This document shows positions 1-8,212 of a DNA stretch of 56,083 nucleotides, piece by piece; positions within the stretch are counted from its first letter, which is position 1, and each line of letters starts with the position of its first letter. Origin of the DNA: Planctomycetota bacterium (GTDB lineage: Bacteria; Planctomycetota; UBA1135; GCA-002748355); assembly GCA_011321845.1 (NCBI GenBank), contig DROQ01000067.1:1-56083 (forward strand), written 5' to 3'. Position numbers and translations under genes: made by a program. The notes beneath the pieces were generated by a model. That model did no database searches. It was not told where the DNA came from and saw only the letters and a list, made by a program, of their open reading frames with translations.

Positions 1-1581
1 GGCGTGTTGGTCGATGATGGCGAAGCCCTCGTCGGTCTCGAGCAGGATGAAGAGGTTGCGGATGACGAGGAAGCGTCGCGCTCTTTGAAAAAGGAGGGAG
101 GCAGGGGGGCGCGCGCCGGGGGGAAGGGTAGCGGGGAAGTCTGTCGGGGACGAGGACGTGGGGGGAGGGGAGGCGGGAATGTCTGTTGGGGACGAGGAGG
201 TGTAGGGAGGGGTGGGAATGTCTGCGGGGGACGAGGACCCGGGGGGAGAAGAAGCTGGGATGTCGGTCGGGGACGAGGACCTGAAGGGAGAGGCGGGGAT
301 GTCGGCCGGGGAAGAGGACCCAGTAGGAGGGGCGGCCTCCCCGGGCCTGGTGCAAGGAGGAATCTTGGAGGAGGGAGGGACCTTGGAGGAGGGAGGGACC
401 TTGGGAGAGGAGGAGGCCCCCCTCCCCACCGCGGGCAGGGTTCCAAAGCTGCCGCCGATGGCCTCGCCGGGGCCGAAGAGGCCCTTGGGGAGACCGGGGA
501 AACCGGTGGAGGGTTGGATGTCTTCGGCCACGCGGCCTGGGGTGCGGCCGGGGGTCCCGGGGGCGCCGGCTTCGAGTTCTCGCTCCCCGGCGCCGAGGCG
601 GCTGCGGCGCTTGCCCAGGGCTTCGAGGATGCCGCGGCGGAGGGCGGAGAAGACGGGGCGCGGCTCGTGGAAACGCACTTCGGTCTTGGTCGGGTGGGCG
701 TTGACGTCCACACGGCCGGGATCCATCTGCAGGTGGAGGAAGGTGACGGGGAAGCGCCCCCCCATCAGGTACTCGCGGTAGGCTTCTTTGATCGCGAAGG
801 AGAGGCTGCGGTCCTTGATCGGGCGGCCGTTGAGGAAGAGGAACTCCTGGCTGCGGTCGCGCCGCGCCCCGTCGGGATCCACGACGTAGCCGGTCACCAG
901 GACGCCGCCCGCCTCGTAGTCGACGGGGAGGCAGAGAGCCTGCACGCTCTTGCCGAAGAGCTTGCCGATGCGCACGAGGGGATCCTCACCCGGCGCGAGG
1001 TCGAAGTTTCTGGAGCCCTCCACCCGGAAACCCACCTCGGGGTGGGCGAGGGCGAGCCTGGTCAGGACCTCGAGGCAGCGGGATTTTTCGGCGGGGCTGG
1101 ACTTCAGGAAGCGTCGGCGGGCGGGGACGTTGTAAAAGAGGTCCCGCACCTCGACCAGGGTCCCCTGGGGAGAGGCGGCCGGAGCGACCTCGCTGATGAC
1201 CCCCCCTTCGGCGCGCACTACCGCGCCCATTTCCGCGCCCTCGGCCCGGCTCAGGATGCGGGCCCGCGCCACTGAGCCGATGGAAGCCAGGGCCTCGCCC
1301 CGAAACCCGAGGCTGACGATGGCCTCGAGATCCTCCAGGTCCTTGAGCTTGCTCGTCGCGTGACTGACGAAGGCCAGCCGCAGATCCTCGGCGCTCATCC
1401 CCCGCCCGTTGTCACGGATGCGGATCAGCTGCTTGCCCCCCTCCTCGAGCAGGATCTCCACGCGGGTGGCCCCGGCGTCGATGCTGTTCTCTACGCACTC
1501 CTTGAGCACCGAGAAGGGCCTCTCCACCACTTCCCCGGCCGCGATCTGGTTGATGACTTCGGGTCGCAGGACTTGGATCAT
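1..1581 (-). CDS. mutL: DNA mismatch repair protein MutL (C-terminal part outside window)
   Basis: MutL is the GHKL-ATPase matchmaker of mismatch repair that couples MutS recognition to strand incision. The N-terminal ATPase motifs are clear: NQIAAGEVVERP at residues 11-22, KECVENSIDAGA at about 27-38 (Glu28 corresponds to the catalytic Glu), DNGRGM at 57-62 and LGFRGEALASIG from 91. A long Ser/Pro-rich linker follows, and the last visible residues, IIDQHA, match the start of the conserved QHA motif of the C-terminal dimerisation domain. So 527 codons are visible and the rest of the C-terminal domain lies to the left. The ATG overlaps the holA stop by four bases (ATGA), which suggests translational coupling. 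The linker is unusually repetitive (separate entry). I cannot see whether the endonuclease motif is present. Confidence 0.96.
   Translation of the reverse strand, partial: MIQVLRPEVINQIAAGEVVERPFSVLKECVENSIDAGATRVEILLEEGGKQLIRIRDNGRGMSAEDLRLAFVSHATSKLKDLEDLEAIVSLGFRGEALASIGSVARARILSRAEGAEMGAVVRAEGGVISEVAPAASPQGTLVEVRDLFYNVPARRRFLKSSPAEKSRCLEVLTRLALAHPEVGFRVEGSRNFDLAPGEDPLVRIGKLFGKSVQALCLPVDYEAGGVLVTGYVVDPDGARRDRSQEFLFLNGRPIKDRSLSFAIKEAYREYLMGGRFPVTFLHLQMDPGRVDVNAHPTKTEVRFHEPRPVFSALRRGILEALGKRRSRLGAGERELEAGAPGTPGRTPGRVAEDIQPSTGFPGLPKGLFGPGEAIGGSFGTLPAVGRGASSSPKVPPSSKVPPSSKIPPCTRPGEAAPPTGSSSPADIPASPFRSSSPTDIPASSPPGSSSPADIPTPPYTSSSPTDIPASPPPTSSSPTDFPATLPPGARPPASLLFQRARRFLVIRNLFILLETDEGFAIIDQHA
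131..410. repeat. Imperfect tandem repeats encoding the MutL linker
   Basis: Within mutL about five imperfect units of roughly 40 bases (core CGGGGACGAGG on the plus strand) run from about 131 to 340. They are followed by about three 18-base units (core GGGACCTTGGAGGA) up to about 410. On the coding strand they give a Pro/Ser linker built from blocks such as SSSPTDIPASPP and PPSSKVPP. All units keep the reading frame, so the repeat changes linker length without breaking the protein. Confidence 0.8.
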
Positions 1582-2699
1582 TGGTACTCTCCCTCGAGAA
1601 TTTTCCGCCTCGACTCCAACAGGGCCTCGCGGAGCATCTGCTCCAACAGGATGATGGGGTCCTCCCCCATCGTCCTGAGCCGTGTCTCGGCGCGCAGCAG
1701 CGCCCCCTGGATCCGCGCCAGGCTGGCCCGGTCGTGCTTGCGCAGCCAGGAGGCGAAGCGCTCCTTGAAGTAACCCCCGTGCTCCTGCACCACCTCCTCG
1801 AAGGACCTCCCCTCCTCCCGCTGCCGTAGGGCAAGAAAACCTTTCTCGAGGGTGGAGGAGAGCCAGCTGGTCACCATCGGAAAAACCGCGCCCGTGTCCA
1901 TGCGCTTGCCGTCCCGGTCGCGCAGCCCCTGGGTCTCCAGAGCCCGCAGGGAGCGCAAGCTCCGCACCAGATCCTTCTCGAGCAGGGCCTCCACAAACTC
2001 GAACTGGCTGGACTCGAAGGCTGTGCTCAGAACCGCGCGCATCTCCTTGGGACTGGGATTCTTCCGATCCACGAGTCCGGCGAGGCGCGTCAGCTCCCCA
2101 TCCAGGACCCCGGGGTCCGAACCGCAGACCTCGGTGAGAAAGAGCGCCGCGTTGGGGTCGAGTTGGAGACCCTTGGTCCGGGAGTGGTCCTGCACCCAGC
2201 GCACCAGCTCGGCGCTCTGCGGAGGCCGGTTGCCGAAGGGTTTGTCATAGAGCCGCCGAAACTCGAACCAGCCGTACTCCTTTTTGAGCTTGCGCGCCAC
2301 AGAGCTGCGCCCGTCGAGGCGCTCGGCCTCGATGATCAGAAAGTTGCCCGGCGCCATGCGGTCCAGGACAGGGAGCAGGGCCTTGCCGTGCTGGCTCAGC
2401 CACCTGCTCGCGTTCCGGAGGAGGAGGATCTTGGCCCCCCCAAAGAGGTCTCCCGTCCCCAGGTCCATCAAAAAATCCTGGACCCGCTCATGGTTCAAAC
2501 TCTCGCGCTCCAGCCCGTCCAGTTCCACCGCCCCCTCGCCCCCCGCTCCTCCTCGGGAAAGGCGCTTGCGCAACAAGTCCAGAGCCCTGCCCCGAAACCA
2601 TGCGTCCTGCCCCACGATCACGAAGACCTTGGGCGCCTTCCCCGAAGCCAGGAGGGCCTCGAGGCGTGTCCATTCTTTCGCGGGGTTGGGGGCAGCCAT
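1578..2699 (-). CDS. holA: DNA polymerase III delta subunit (clamp loader)
   Basis: Delta is the clamp-opening subunit of the replicative clamp loader. The 373-residue product has the size and layout of HolA: an N-terminal degenerate AAA+ module beginning with KVFVIVGQDAWF (about 24-35), a stretch GAKILLLRNASRW in the usual Walker B-like position, and a helical collar C-terminus rich in FEFVEALLEKD-type helices. I chose the ATG at 2699 (MAAPNPAKEW) because it lies 20 bases after the ubiA stop and places the AAA+ fold at the right distance; no strong Shine-Dalgarno sequence precedes it, so coupling to ubiA is likely. Its TGA overlaps the mutL ATG. Family identity rests on overall pattern, since HolA sequences are weakly conserved. 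Confidence 0.85.
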   Translation of the reverse strand: MAAPNPAKEWTRLEALLASGKAPKVFVIVGQDAWFRGRALDLLRKRLSRGGAGGEGAVELDGLERESLNHERVQDFLMDLGTGDLFGGAKILLLRNASRWLSQHGKALLPVLDRMAPGNFLIIEAERLDGRSSVARKLKKEYGWFEFRRLYDKPFGNRPPQSAELVRWVQDHSRTKGLQLDPNAALFLTEVCGSDPGVLDGELTRLAGLVDRKNPSPKEMRAVLSTAFESSQFEFVEALLEKDLVRSLRSLRALETQGLRDRDGKRMDTGAVFPMVTSWLSSTLEKGFLALRQREEGRSFEEVVQEHGGYFKERFASWLRKHDRASLARIQGALLRAETRLRTMGEDPIILLEQMLREALLESRRKILEGEYQ

Positions 2700-2719
2700 G
2701 TAGGGAGGAGGGCCTCGGT

Positions 2720-3574
2720 TCAGAAGAGAAAATCCAAGAAGGTCAACATGGCGAGAAGAAGGCTCACCAGGCCGTTCATCGTAAAGAAAGCGGCCTTCAC
2801 CTGCGAGAGGTCGTCGGGGCGCACCAGGCGGTGTTCGTAGAAGAGGAGGAGGGCCGAGAGGACCACTCCCAGCCACCAGAACAGACCCAGCCCCACCCAG
2901 ACCCCCATGAGACCCAAGGAGGCGACGGTAAGAAGGTGGAGGAGGGAGGAGAGTCGCAGAGCCATCCGAATCCCGAAGCGGGCGGGGATGGAATGCAGGC
3001 CCAGGCCCCGGTCGAAGCCCTCGTCCTGGCAGGAATAGATGATGTCGAAGCCCGCCACCCAGGTCAGCACCGCGAAGGCGAGGAGCAGGGGGATCCCGAT
3101 GTCCTCGAGGGAGCCCTTGGCCGCGATCCAGGCCCCGAGCGGCGCGAGACCCAGCGCAAGGCCCAGCACAAGATGGCAGGCCCAGGTGAAACGCTTGGTG
3201 TAGCTGTATCCCAGGAGAACCACCAGGACCAAGGGCGAGAGCCAGAACGCCAGGGGATTCAGGGCCCAGGCTGTTCCCATGAAAACGAGGGAAGAGAGCA
3301 GGACCAGGACCAGGGTGGCTCGGGGGGAGATCTTTCCCGCGGGGATCTCCCTTTCCCGGGTCCTCGGGTTGGCTTCGTCGATCTTCCGGTCCGCCCAGCG
3401 GTTGAAACCCATGGCCGCAGTCCGGGCCGCGACCGCCGCGAGCACAACAAGCAGCAGGAGGGAGAGAGGAGGCAAGCCCCCCTCGGCCAGGACCAGGGAG
3501 ATCAGGGCGAAGGGGAGGGCGAAGACCGAGTGGGAAAACTTGACCAGCGAGAGGTACGCCTGGAGTCTGGCCAT
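2720..3574 (-). CDS. ubiA: UbiA-family prenyltransferase (quinone biosynthesis)
   Basis: This integral membrane enzyme attaches a polyprenyl chain to an aromatic acid during ubiquinone or menaquinone synthesis. The 284-residue product shows both Asp-rich prenyl-diphosphate sites: FNRWADRKIDEANPRTR (about 57-73) and the second site CQDEGFDRGLGLHSIPARFG near 180-200. About eight or nine hydrophobic segments follow the UbiA topology. Its ATG shares one base with the ubiX stop (TGATG), so the two are coupled, and ubiE lies just upstream. A ubiA-ubiX-menG grouping without ubiD in view fits the 4-hydroxybenzoate-type enzymes of the ubiquinone pathway and also the MqnP-type enzymes of futalosine menaquinone synthesis. 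Sequence alone does not tell me which. Confidence 0.9.
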   Translation of the reverse strand: MARLQAYLSLVKFSHSVFALPFALISLVLAEGGLPPLSLLLLVVLAAVAARTAAMGFNRWADRKIDEANPRTREREIPAGKISPRATLVLVLLSSLVFMGTAWALNPLAFWLSPLVLVVLLGYSYTKRFTWACHLVLGLALGLAPLGAWIAAKGSLEDIGIPLLLAFAVLTWVAGFDIIYSCQDEGFDRGLGLHSIPARFGIRMALRLSSLLHLLTVASLGLMGVWVGLGLFWWLGVVLSALLLFYEHRLVRPDDLSQVKAAFFTMNGLVSLLLAMLTFLDFLF

Positions 3575-4251
3575 CAACGCCCCCCTCCCGAGCCCCTTGT
3601 CCCGGGCTCCTCTCCATAGGTCGCGGGATCGGGGTTGTCCCAGTGGGCAAGCTCCCCGGCGTCGAAACCGAGGCGGCTCAGGATCTTGCCCACCACGAAG
3701 TCCACAAGGTCCTCCAGGGTCTTGGGCCGCTGGTAGAAACCGGGTGAGGCGGGCAGGAGGATGCCCCCCGCCCGGGCGAGGCTGAGCATGTTCTCCAGGT
3801 GGATGAGGTTGAGGGGAGTCTCCCGGGGAACCAGGAGGAGTGTGCGTCCCTCCTTGAGGGCGACGTCCGCGGCCCGCTCGATGAGCCCGATGGAATATCC
3901 GTGGGCGATGCGGCCCAGGGTCCCCATGGAACAGGGGCAGACGACCACCGCCTCGATCCCCGCCGAACCGCTGCTCGGAGCCGCTTCCACCTCCCGCGGG
4001 TCGTGGAGGGTGATCCCTTCGGGGTCCTGGAACAGATCCTCGATCCCCCACTCTCCCTCACGGAGCCGGATTCCCTCTTCATAGCGGAGCACCCTCAGGG
4101 CCGGTTCGGAAAGGATCAGCTCCACCCGGACCCCTCGCCTCTGCAGCTCCTCCACGAGACGGAGCCCGTAGATCGCCCCCGAGGAGCCGGTCATCGCCAC
4201 ACAGACGCGCCGGTCCCCCCCCTCTCGTTTCACTTCTTCTTCGCGCTCCAC
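3574..4251 (-). CDS. ubiX: UbiX-family flavin prenyltransferase
   Basis: UbiX prenylates reduced FMN to make the cofactor used by UbiD-type decarboxylases. The product is 225 residues. It opens with the typical nucleotide-binding strand VCVAMTGSSGAIYGLRLVEE (about 16-35), then VVVCPCSMGTLGRIAHGYS (about 102-120), the LLLVPRETPLNLIHLENM segment and the PASPGFYQRPKTLEDLVDF signature. All four are standard UbiX landmarks. It starts 10 bases after the ubiE stop and its own stop overlaps the ubiA start. The short charged N-terminus before the first strand could mean a slightly later start, but no better start codon is visible. Confidence 0.95.
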   Translation of the reverse strand: MEREEEVKREGGDRRVCVAMTGSSGAIYGLRLVEELQRRGVRVELILSEPALRVLRYEEGIRLREGEWGIEDLFQDPEGITLHDPREVEAAPSSGSAGIEAVVVCPCSMGTLGRIAHGYSIGLIERAADVALKEGRTLLLVPRETPLNLIHLENMLSLARAGGILLPASPGFYQRPKTLEDLVDFVVGKILSRLGFDAGELAHWDNPDPATYGEEPGTRGSGGGR

Positions 4252-4261
4252 GGTTCACCCA

Positions 4262-4999
4262 TCAGCCCGAACCCTTCGGGACCAGGCCCCAGTATAGGCA
4301 GGCGATGCCGAAACTGAGGAGCTTGTACTGGCAGCTCTCCAAGCCCGCCTCCTCCATCAGGGAGACAAAAGCCTCCCGCTCGGGAAACTGCATCACGCTC
4401 TCGGGGAGGTAGTCATAAGCCTTGCTCCCCCGCGACCCGGGGGAGAGCAGGGAACCGATCTTGGGAAGAATCCTTCGAAAGTACCAGAGGTAGAGAGGCC
4501 CAAGAACGGGAGTCCTCGGCTTGGCAAACTCCAGGACCAGCACCTTGCCCCCGGGGCGGACCACCCGGGCCATGTCCCGGAGCCCTTGCACTGGATCCTG
4601 GACATTGCGGATCCCGAAGGCCACGGTCGCAAGGTCGAAGGAATCCCGGGCGAAGGGCAGCCTCTGCGCGTCAGCCGCGAAGAACCGGACCCGCTCCCCA
4701 TGCTGCCGGCTGCTTCGTTTTTCCTCTCCCCGCTCCAGCATCTCGACGCAGAAATCCCCCCCGAAAACCAGGCAACCCGCCCGCGCGAAGCTGAAGGCGA
4801 GGTCCCCTGTCCCCGAGCAGACATCCAGGACCCGAACGGCCGCGCTCCCCTCGAGGCCGGCCCCACCCTCCAGGGCCTTGGCCACCGTCCTCTTCCGCCA
4901 GAGGGCGTCGATCCCCCCGCTCAGGGTGTGGTTGAGCAGATCGTAGCGGGGAGCCACCTCCGCGAACATGCGGCGGACCTTGGCCCCTTCGGGCTGCAT
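4262..4999 (-). CDS. ubiE: UbiE/MenG quinone C-methyltransferase
   Basis: UbiE/MenG is the SAM-dependent methyltransferase that makes menaquinone from demethylmenaquinone, or acts in the ubiquinone pathway. The product from the ATG at 4999 is 245 residues, the normal family length, and opens with KVRRMFAEVAPRYDLLNHTL, as family members do. The SAM motif VLDVCSGTGDLAFSFARAG, the FGIRNVQD motif and the RPGGKVLVLEFAKP motif are present. The frame stays open upstream to a TTG at 5113, but that extension is rich in Lys, Ser and Pro and is not conserved in kind, so I prefer the internal ATG. The 117 bases from 5000 to 5116 then form a short intergenic stretch with two GGATTCCT direct repeats and no gene that I can see. 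Confidence 0.92.
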   Translation of the reverse strand: MQPEGAKVRRMFAEVAPRYDLLNHTLSGGIDALWRKRTVAKALEGGAGLEGSAAVRVLDVCSGTGDLAFSFARAGCLVFGGDFCVEMLERGEEKRSSRQHGERVRFFAADAQRLPFARDSFDLATVAFGIRNVQDPVQGLRDMARVVRPGGKVLVLEFAKPRTPVLGPLYLWYFRRILPKIGSLLSPGSRGSKAYDYLPESVMQFPEREAFVSLMEEAGLESCQYKLLSFGIACLYWGLVPKGSG

Positions 5000-5116
5000 C
5001 CCTTTGGTCTCGTGGATTCCCCTGCCTCGCTGGATGAGTCCTGAACTTCTGAAAGGGTCGCTTGCCTTTTTCCTTGCAGGGTCCTTACAGGATTCCTTGC
5101 CGGATTCCTGCAAGAA

Positions 5117-8100
5117 CTACTGCCTCCAATAGTGGCAAAGACTGGTCACCCCGGGAGCGGCGATTCGAGCCAAAACCAACCCAGTGTCCAGTTCGACCAC
5201 ATCCACCTTGCCGACGTCACCGAGGGCGACCAAAAGGTAGCGCGGAAGGGAGGCAATCGTGTTCCCGGCTTTCAGCATCCCCTTCCCGGAATGATCCGCA
5301 TAGGTCAGATTGCTGATGAAGGTGCTCCGGAGGTCGGGGAGGGCGCCCACGTTGTAGATGTCATCCAAGGCGATATCCACCGGGTCATTCCCCGAAAGAC
5401 GGTTCGTGGCATCCGCCTTGGCCCCGCCGAGGACGCCGTTCACCGTCCAGACCCGCTGCCTGAAGGTTGGGGGGAGAATAAAGCCCCCCTGAGAGGCGTC
5501 GATGGGCAGGGGACCGAGGGGACTGGCCGTCAACTCGAGGTGGGTCACCACCCCAAAGCCATTCGCATCGGTGTTGGCCACCCACACCGCAGAGTTCGCC
5601 GAGAGAATATCCGGCTGGATGGTGGTGGCCCCCCGAAACTTGGCATCGTTGGGCACGCCGATCACGTTGTCGAAGCCGATTCCATTGATCCCATCCGGAC
5701 CCGATTCAAAAACCGCGACCGTTCCATCTCCGTTCAGGATGTAGGCGAAGTAGATCCCCGTCTGCCACCCGAGGTTCACCTGTCTCGGAGTCACGGCCAC
5801 CTCGATGGGCTTGTTGATCCCGCGGAGGATGGTCTTGCGGACCTTGAGATCCGCTCCACCGATGATGCTCATCGAGTCATCCAGAGAATTCACGACCAGG
5901 ACATCCTCTCCCTCGGGCTGCCAGGCGATTCCCGTCGGCCCACGTCCCACCTTCGCCTCGGAGATGATCTGGTGGAAGGTCAGAGAGGAGGGATCAATGT
6001 CGATGAAATCCACGGTTCCCGAGGAGAAGTTGGTCACAGCCAGACGCTTCAGGTTGGGCGCCATGGCCATGGAATAGGGATCCGAGAGTTTGATGGTCTC
6101 CAGAACCGTGAAGCGGTTGCTGTTCACGACCAGGACCTGCTTCTTCCCGCGGTCGAGCACATAGAGGAAATGGCCGATCTGCTGCCTCGAGGTATAGGGG
6201 CAGAAGGGCGTCGGCGGCTGGGGGCTCCCGGGCGGGGGAATGGGTCCCACAAACACGCCATTGTAATAGCCTCCAAAAATCCCGAACTTGGCCGGATCCG
6301 TAGTCAGGGGATCTCCCTTGGTCAGACGGTTGATAGGACTCCGGGGGCAGGGACCCACGGGAGGATGCACAATCGTGTTCATCCCGGGGATTTGACCCGC
6401 GAAGTCGGTGCTGGTCGTCATCGTCGGCTCTTCCCCGAAAATGCCGTAGGCGGGGTTCGGGGGCGGAATCAGGAGCTTGGGAGGGTTGGGATGAGGAGCG
6501 ACGGTAATGCTGTTCCCCCAGGCGTTCTGCGTGGACAAGGTGACAGGATTGACCTGGTTGGTCCGGGAGACATTGGAGTTGATGTTCTCGTTGTTGAAGA
6601 GCTTGTCCAGCGGCTGTCCGATCTGGATGTCCCCCACCTGGCTCACGATGTTCTTGTCGAGGAGCAGGGTGGAAAGAGTAGAGGTCCTGGTCAGAGTCAG
6701 GGCACCCTCCCCTCCCGCATCCAGGTTGGTTTTTCCGGGCTGGAGAGCGGGGAAGACTCCCGGCTGTCCCCGGTTGGGATTGCGCGGCCAGTTGCTGTTG
6801 GTGATGTCACCCGTCCCCTGGCCCGCGCCGTTCATATCGATCACCGAGACCCCCACCTGGTCCCCGGATGCCCGTCCCACATAGATCGCCTCGGGGGCCA
6901 CAGGAGCGTTCACCAGTCCGGGTCCGTCTCCCGTGGTGAAATTGGTGGTCACGGTTGTCCCCAGCAATTGCCCCGCGAGATCATGGCAGGTGTTGTTCAC
7001 GGTGACCGTGGTCAGAGTCTTCCCAAGGAGCTGGAAAGCGGGCCGGATCACGTAGGTCGTCAGATCGCCGGAGGATTTGGGGTCCGCATAGTAGAGGACC
7101 GGGGCGTTCACGCTGTTGATCGAGAGGGAAAGGGAGATGCTCCCCGTTCGGGGAGTCTTGTCCATGGTCGAGAAGAAGGCCCCGATATCCCGAGGGTTCA
7201 TCGGCTTGGAAAAGCTCACCTCGATGGTCGTCAGGGGGTCCACCCCCTTGACCCCGTTGCCCGGAGTGATGGAGACCTGGTTCGCGGAGACCTTGGTAAA
7301 GCCCAGAACCTGGGGAACGATCGTGTCCGTCCCCACGACGCTGGCCGTGAGGACCTCCTTGGTCAGAGGCTTTCCCCGGATGTCCAGAACGGCCGAGGTG
7401 ATCTCTACCCGGATGATCTTGCCCGTGGGAAAGGTCTCGAAGGTATCCAGATCCCCGTCCGCGTCCGGAATGAAGACAAAGCTGTCCTTACCCAGGAGGT
7501 CGGTCTCGTTGTCGAAACCGGAGGGGAATCCCGAGGCACGGCTGTCCACCACCGTATTCACCCCATTCTTGACCTCGACCGCCTTGGTCAGGGTCAGGTC
7601 GAAACCGGGGGTCGCGAGATTGTCCAAATAGGTCTTGCCGTTGATGAAGGCCCGCCCCTTGACGATCTGTTGCGTCTCGGTGGTGGGGTCGTACGCCACC
7701 ACCTGGATGGAACCGGTCAGACCCGAGTTGATCTGGTCGGCGGCCCGGTCCGAGAGGATGGAGTCGATCTTGAGGTAATGACTGAAGCGCAGCAGGAGGA
7801 ACTGGTTTCCCGCGCTGCCGTTGGGAAGACGCGCACTGCTCTCCCAGGTCGCCACTGGGAGGACCTTGTTGACCGAGGTCTGATTTTCCTTGAGCACGGA
7901 TTCGGAAGTGATGTTGACGATCTTGGTCGTAGGTTGCTTGAACTCGTCCAACTGGGCGATGCGATAGGGATAAAGCTGCCCAAGACCGGTGGAAACCAAG
8001 GTCACCTCGAAGGGTCCTTGGTTCCCAGGCCCTCCGGGAGCCCCCCCGCCGCAGGAGGCCGCGACGAAGAGGAGGCTGAGCGCTACCAGAGATCCGGTCG

Positions 8101-8149
8101 CCTTGGAGAACGATCTGGAAAAAGATCTGCTTGTCATGTTCATCTTCAT
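5117..8149 (-). CDS. Large lipoprotein, Ig-like plus beta-propeller (copy A)
   Basis: A 1,010-residue predicted lipoprotein of unknown specific function. From the ATG at 8149 it has a basic start, a hydrophobic core and a lipobox ending VAASC. Near residues 290-320 a VDPLTTIEVSFSKPMNP segment resembles bacterial Ig-like (Big_5/SbsA type) domains. The C-terminal half has YVTN-type propeller strands, for example GHFLYVLDRGKKQVLVVNSN, and a block of the form NLKRLAVTNFSSGTVDFIDI. Between them is a Pro/Asn-rich section with NAWGNSITVAPHPNPPKL that I do not recognise. The downstream gene is ubiE. The neighbour upstream (8213-11197) is a full-length paralogue and both end in YWRQ. The frame extends to a TTG at 8191, but the ATG gives a proper signal peptide. 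Likely a cell-surface or outer-membrane-attached protein. Confidence 0.85.
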   Translation of the reverse strand: MKMNMTSRSFSRSFSKATGSLVALSLLFVAASCGGGAPGGPGNQGPFEVTLVSTGLGQLYPYRIAQLDEFKQPTTKIVNITSESVLKENQTSVNKVLPVATWESSARLPNGSAGNQFLLLRFSHYLKIDSILSDRAADQINSGLTGSIQVVAYDPTTETQQIVKGRAFINGKTYLDNLATPGFDLTLTKAVEVKNGVNTVVDSRASGFPSGFDNETDLLGKDSFVFIPDADGDLDTFETFPTGKIIRVEITSAVLDIRGKPLTKEVLTASVVGTDTIVPQVLGFTKVSANQVSITPGNGVKGVDPLTTIEVSFSKPMNPRDIGAFFSTMDKTPRTGSISLSLSINSVNAPVLYYADPKSSGDLTTYVIRPAFQLLGKTLTTVTVNNTCHDLAGQLLGTTVTTNFTTGDGPGLVNAPVAPEAIYVGRASGDQVGVSVIDMNGAGQGTGDITNSNWPRNPNRGQPGVFPALQPGKTNLDAGGEGALTLTRTSTLSTLLLDKNIVSQVGDIQIGQPLDKLFNNENINSNVSRTNQVNPVTLSTQNAWGNSITVAPHPNPPKLLIPPPNPAYGIFGEEPTMTTSTDFAGQIPGMNTIVHPPVGPCPRSPINRLTKGDPLTTDPAKFGIFGGYYNGVFVGPIPPPGSPQPPTPFCPYTSRQQIGHFLYVLDRGKKQVLVVNSNRFTVLETIKLSDPYSMAMAPNLKRLAVTNFSSGTVDFIDIDPSSLTFHQIISEAKVGRGPTGIAWQPEGEDVLVVNSLDDSMSIIGGADLKVRKTILRGINKPIEVAVTPRQVNLGWQTGIYFAYILNGDGTVAVFESGPDGINGIGFDNVIGVPNDAKFRGATTIQPDILSANSAVWVANTDANGFGVVTHLELTASPLGPLPIDASQGGFILPPTFRQRVWTVNGVLGGAKADATNRLSGNDPVDIALDDIYNVGALPDLRSTFISNLTYADHSGKGMLKAGNTIASLPRYLLVALGDVGKVDVVELDTGLVLARIAAPGVTSLCHYWRQ

Positions 8150-8212
8150 GAGATTGCCCCAAAAAGGAGACGGGATTCCAAAGAGTTCCAAAAAGGTCTG
8201 ATCCTCGAAATC

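Noticed and set aside
212-781. Plus-strand open frames opposite mutL
   Set aside because: The MutL ATPase motifs on the minus strand are unambiguous; the plus-strand frames are Gly/Arg-rich mirrors of its repetitive linker.
5000-5113. N-terminal extension of UbiE from a TTG at 5113
   Set aside because: The added 38 residues are Lys/Ser/Pro-rich and unlike family N-termini; the ATG at 4999 gives the standard length.
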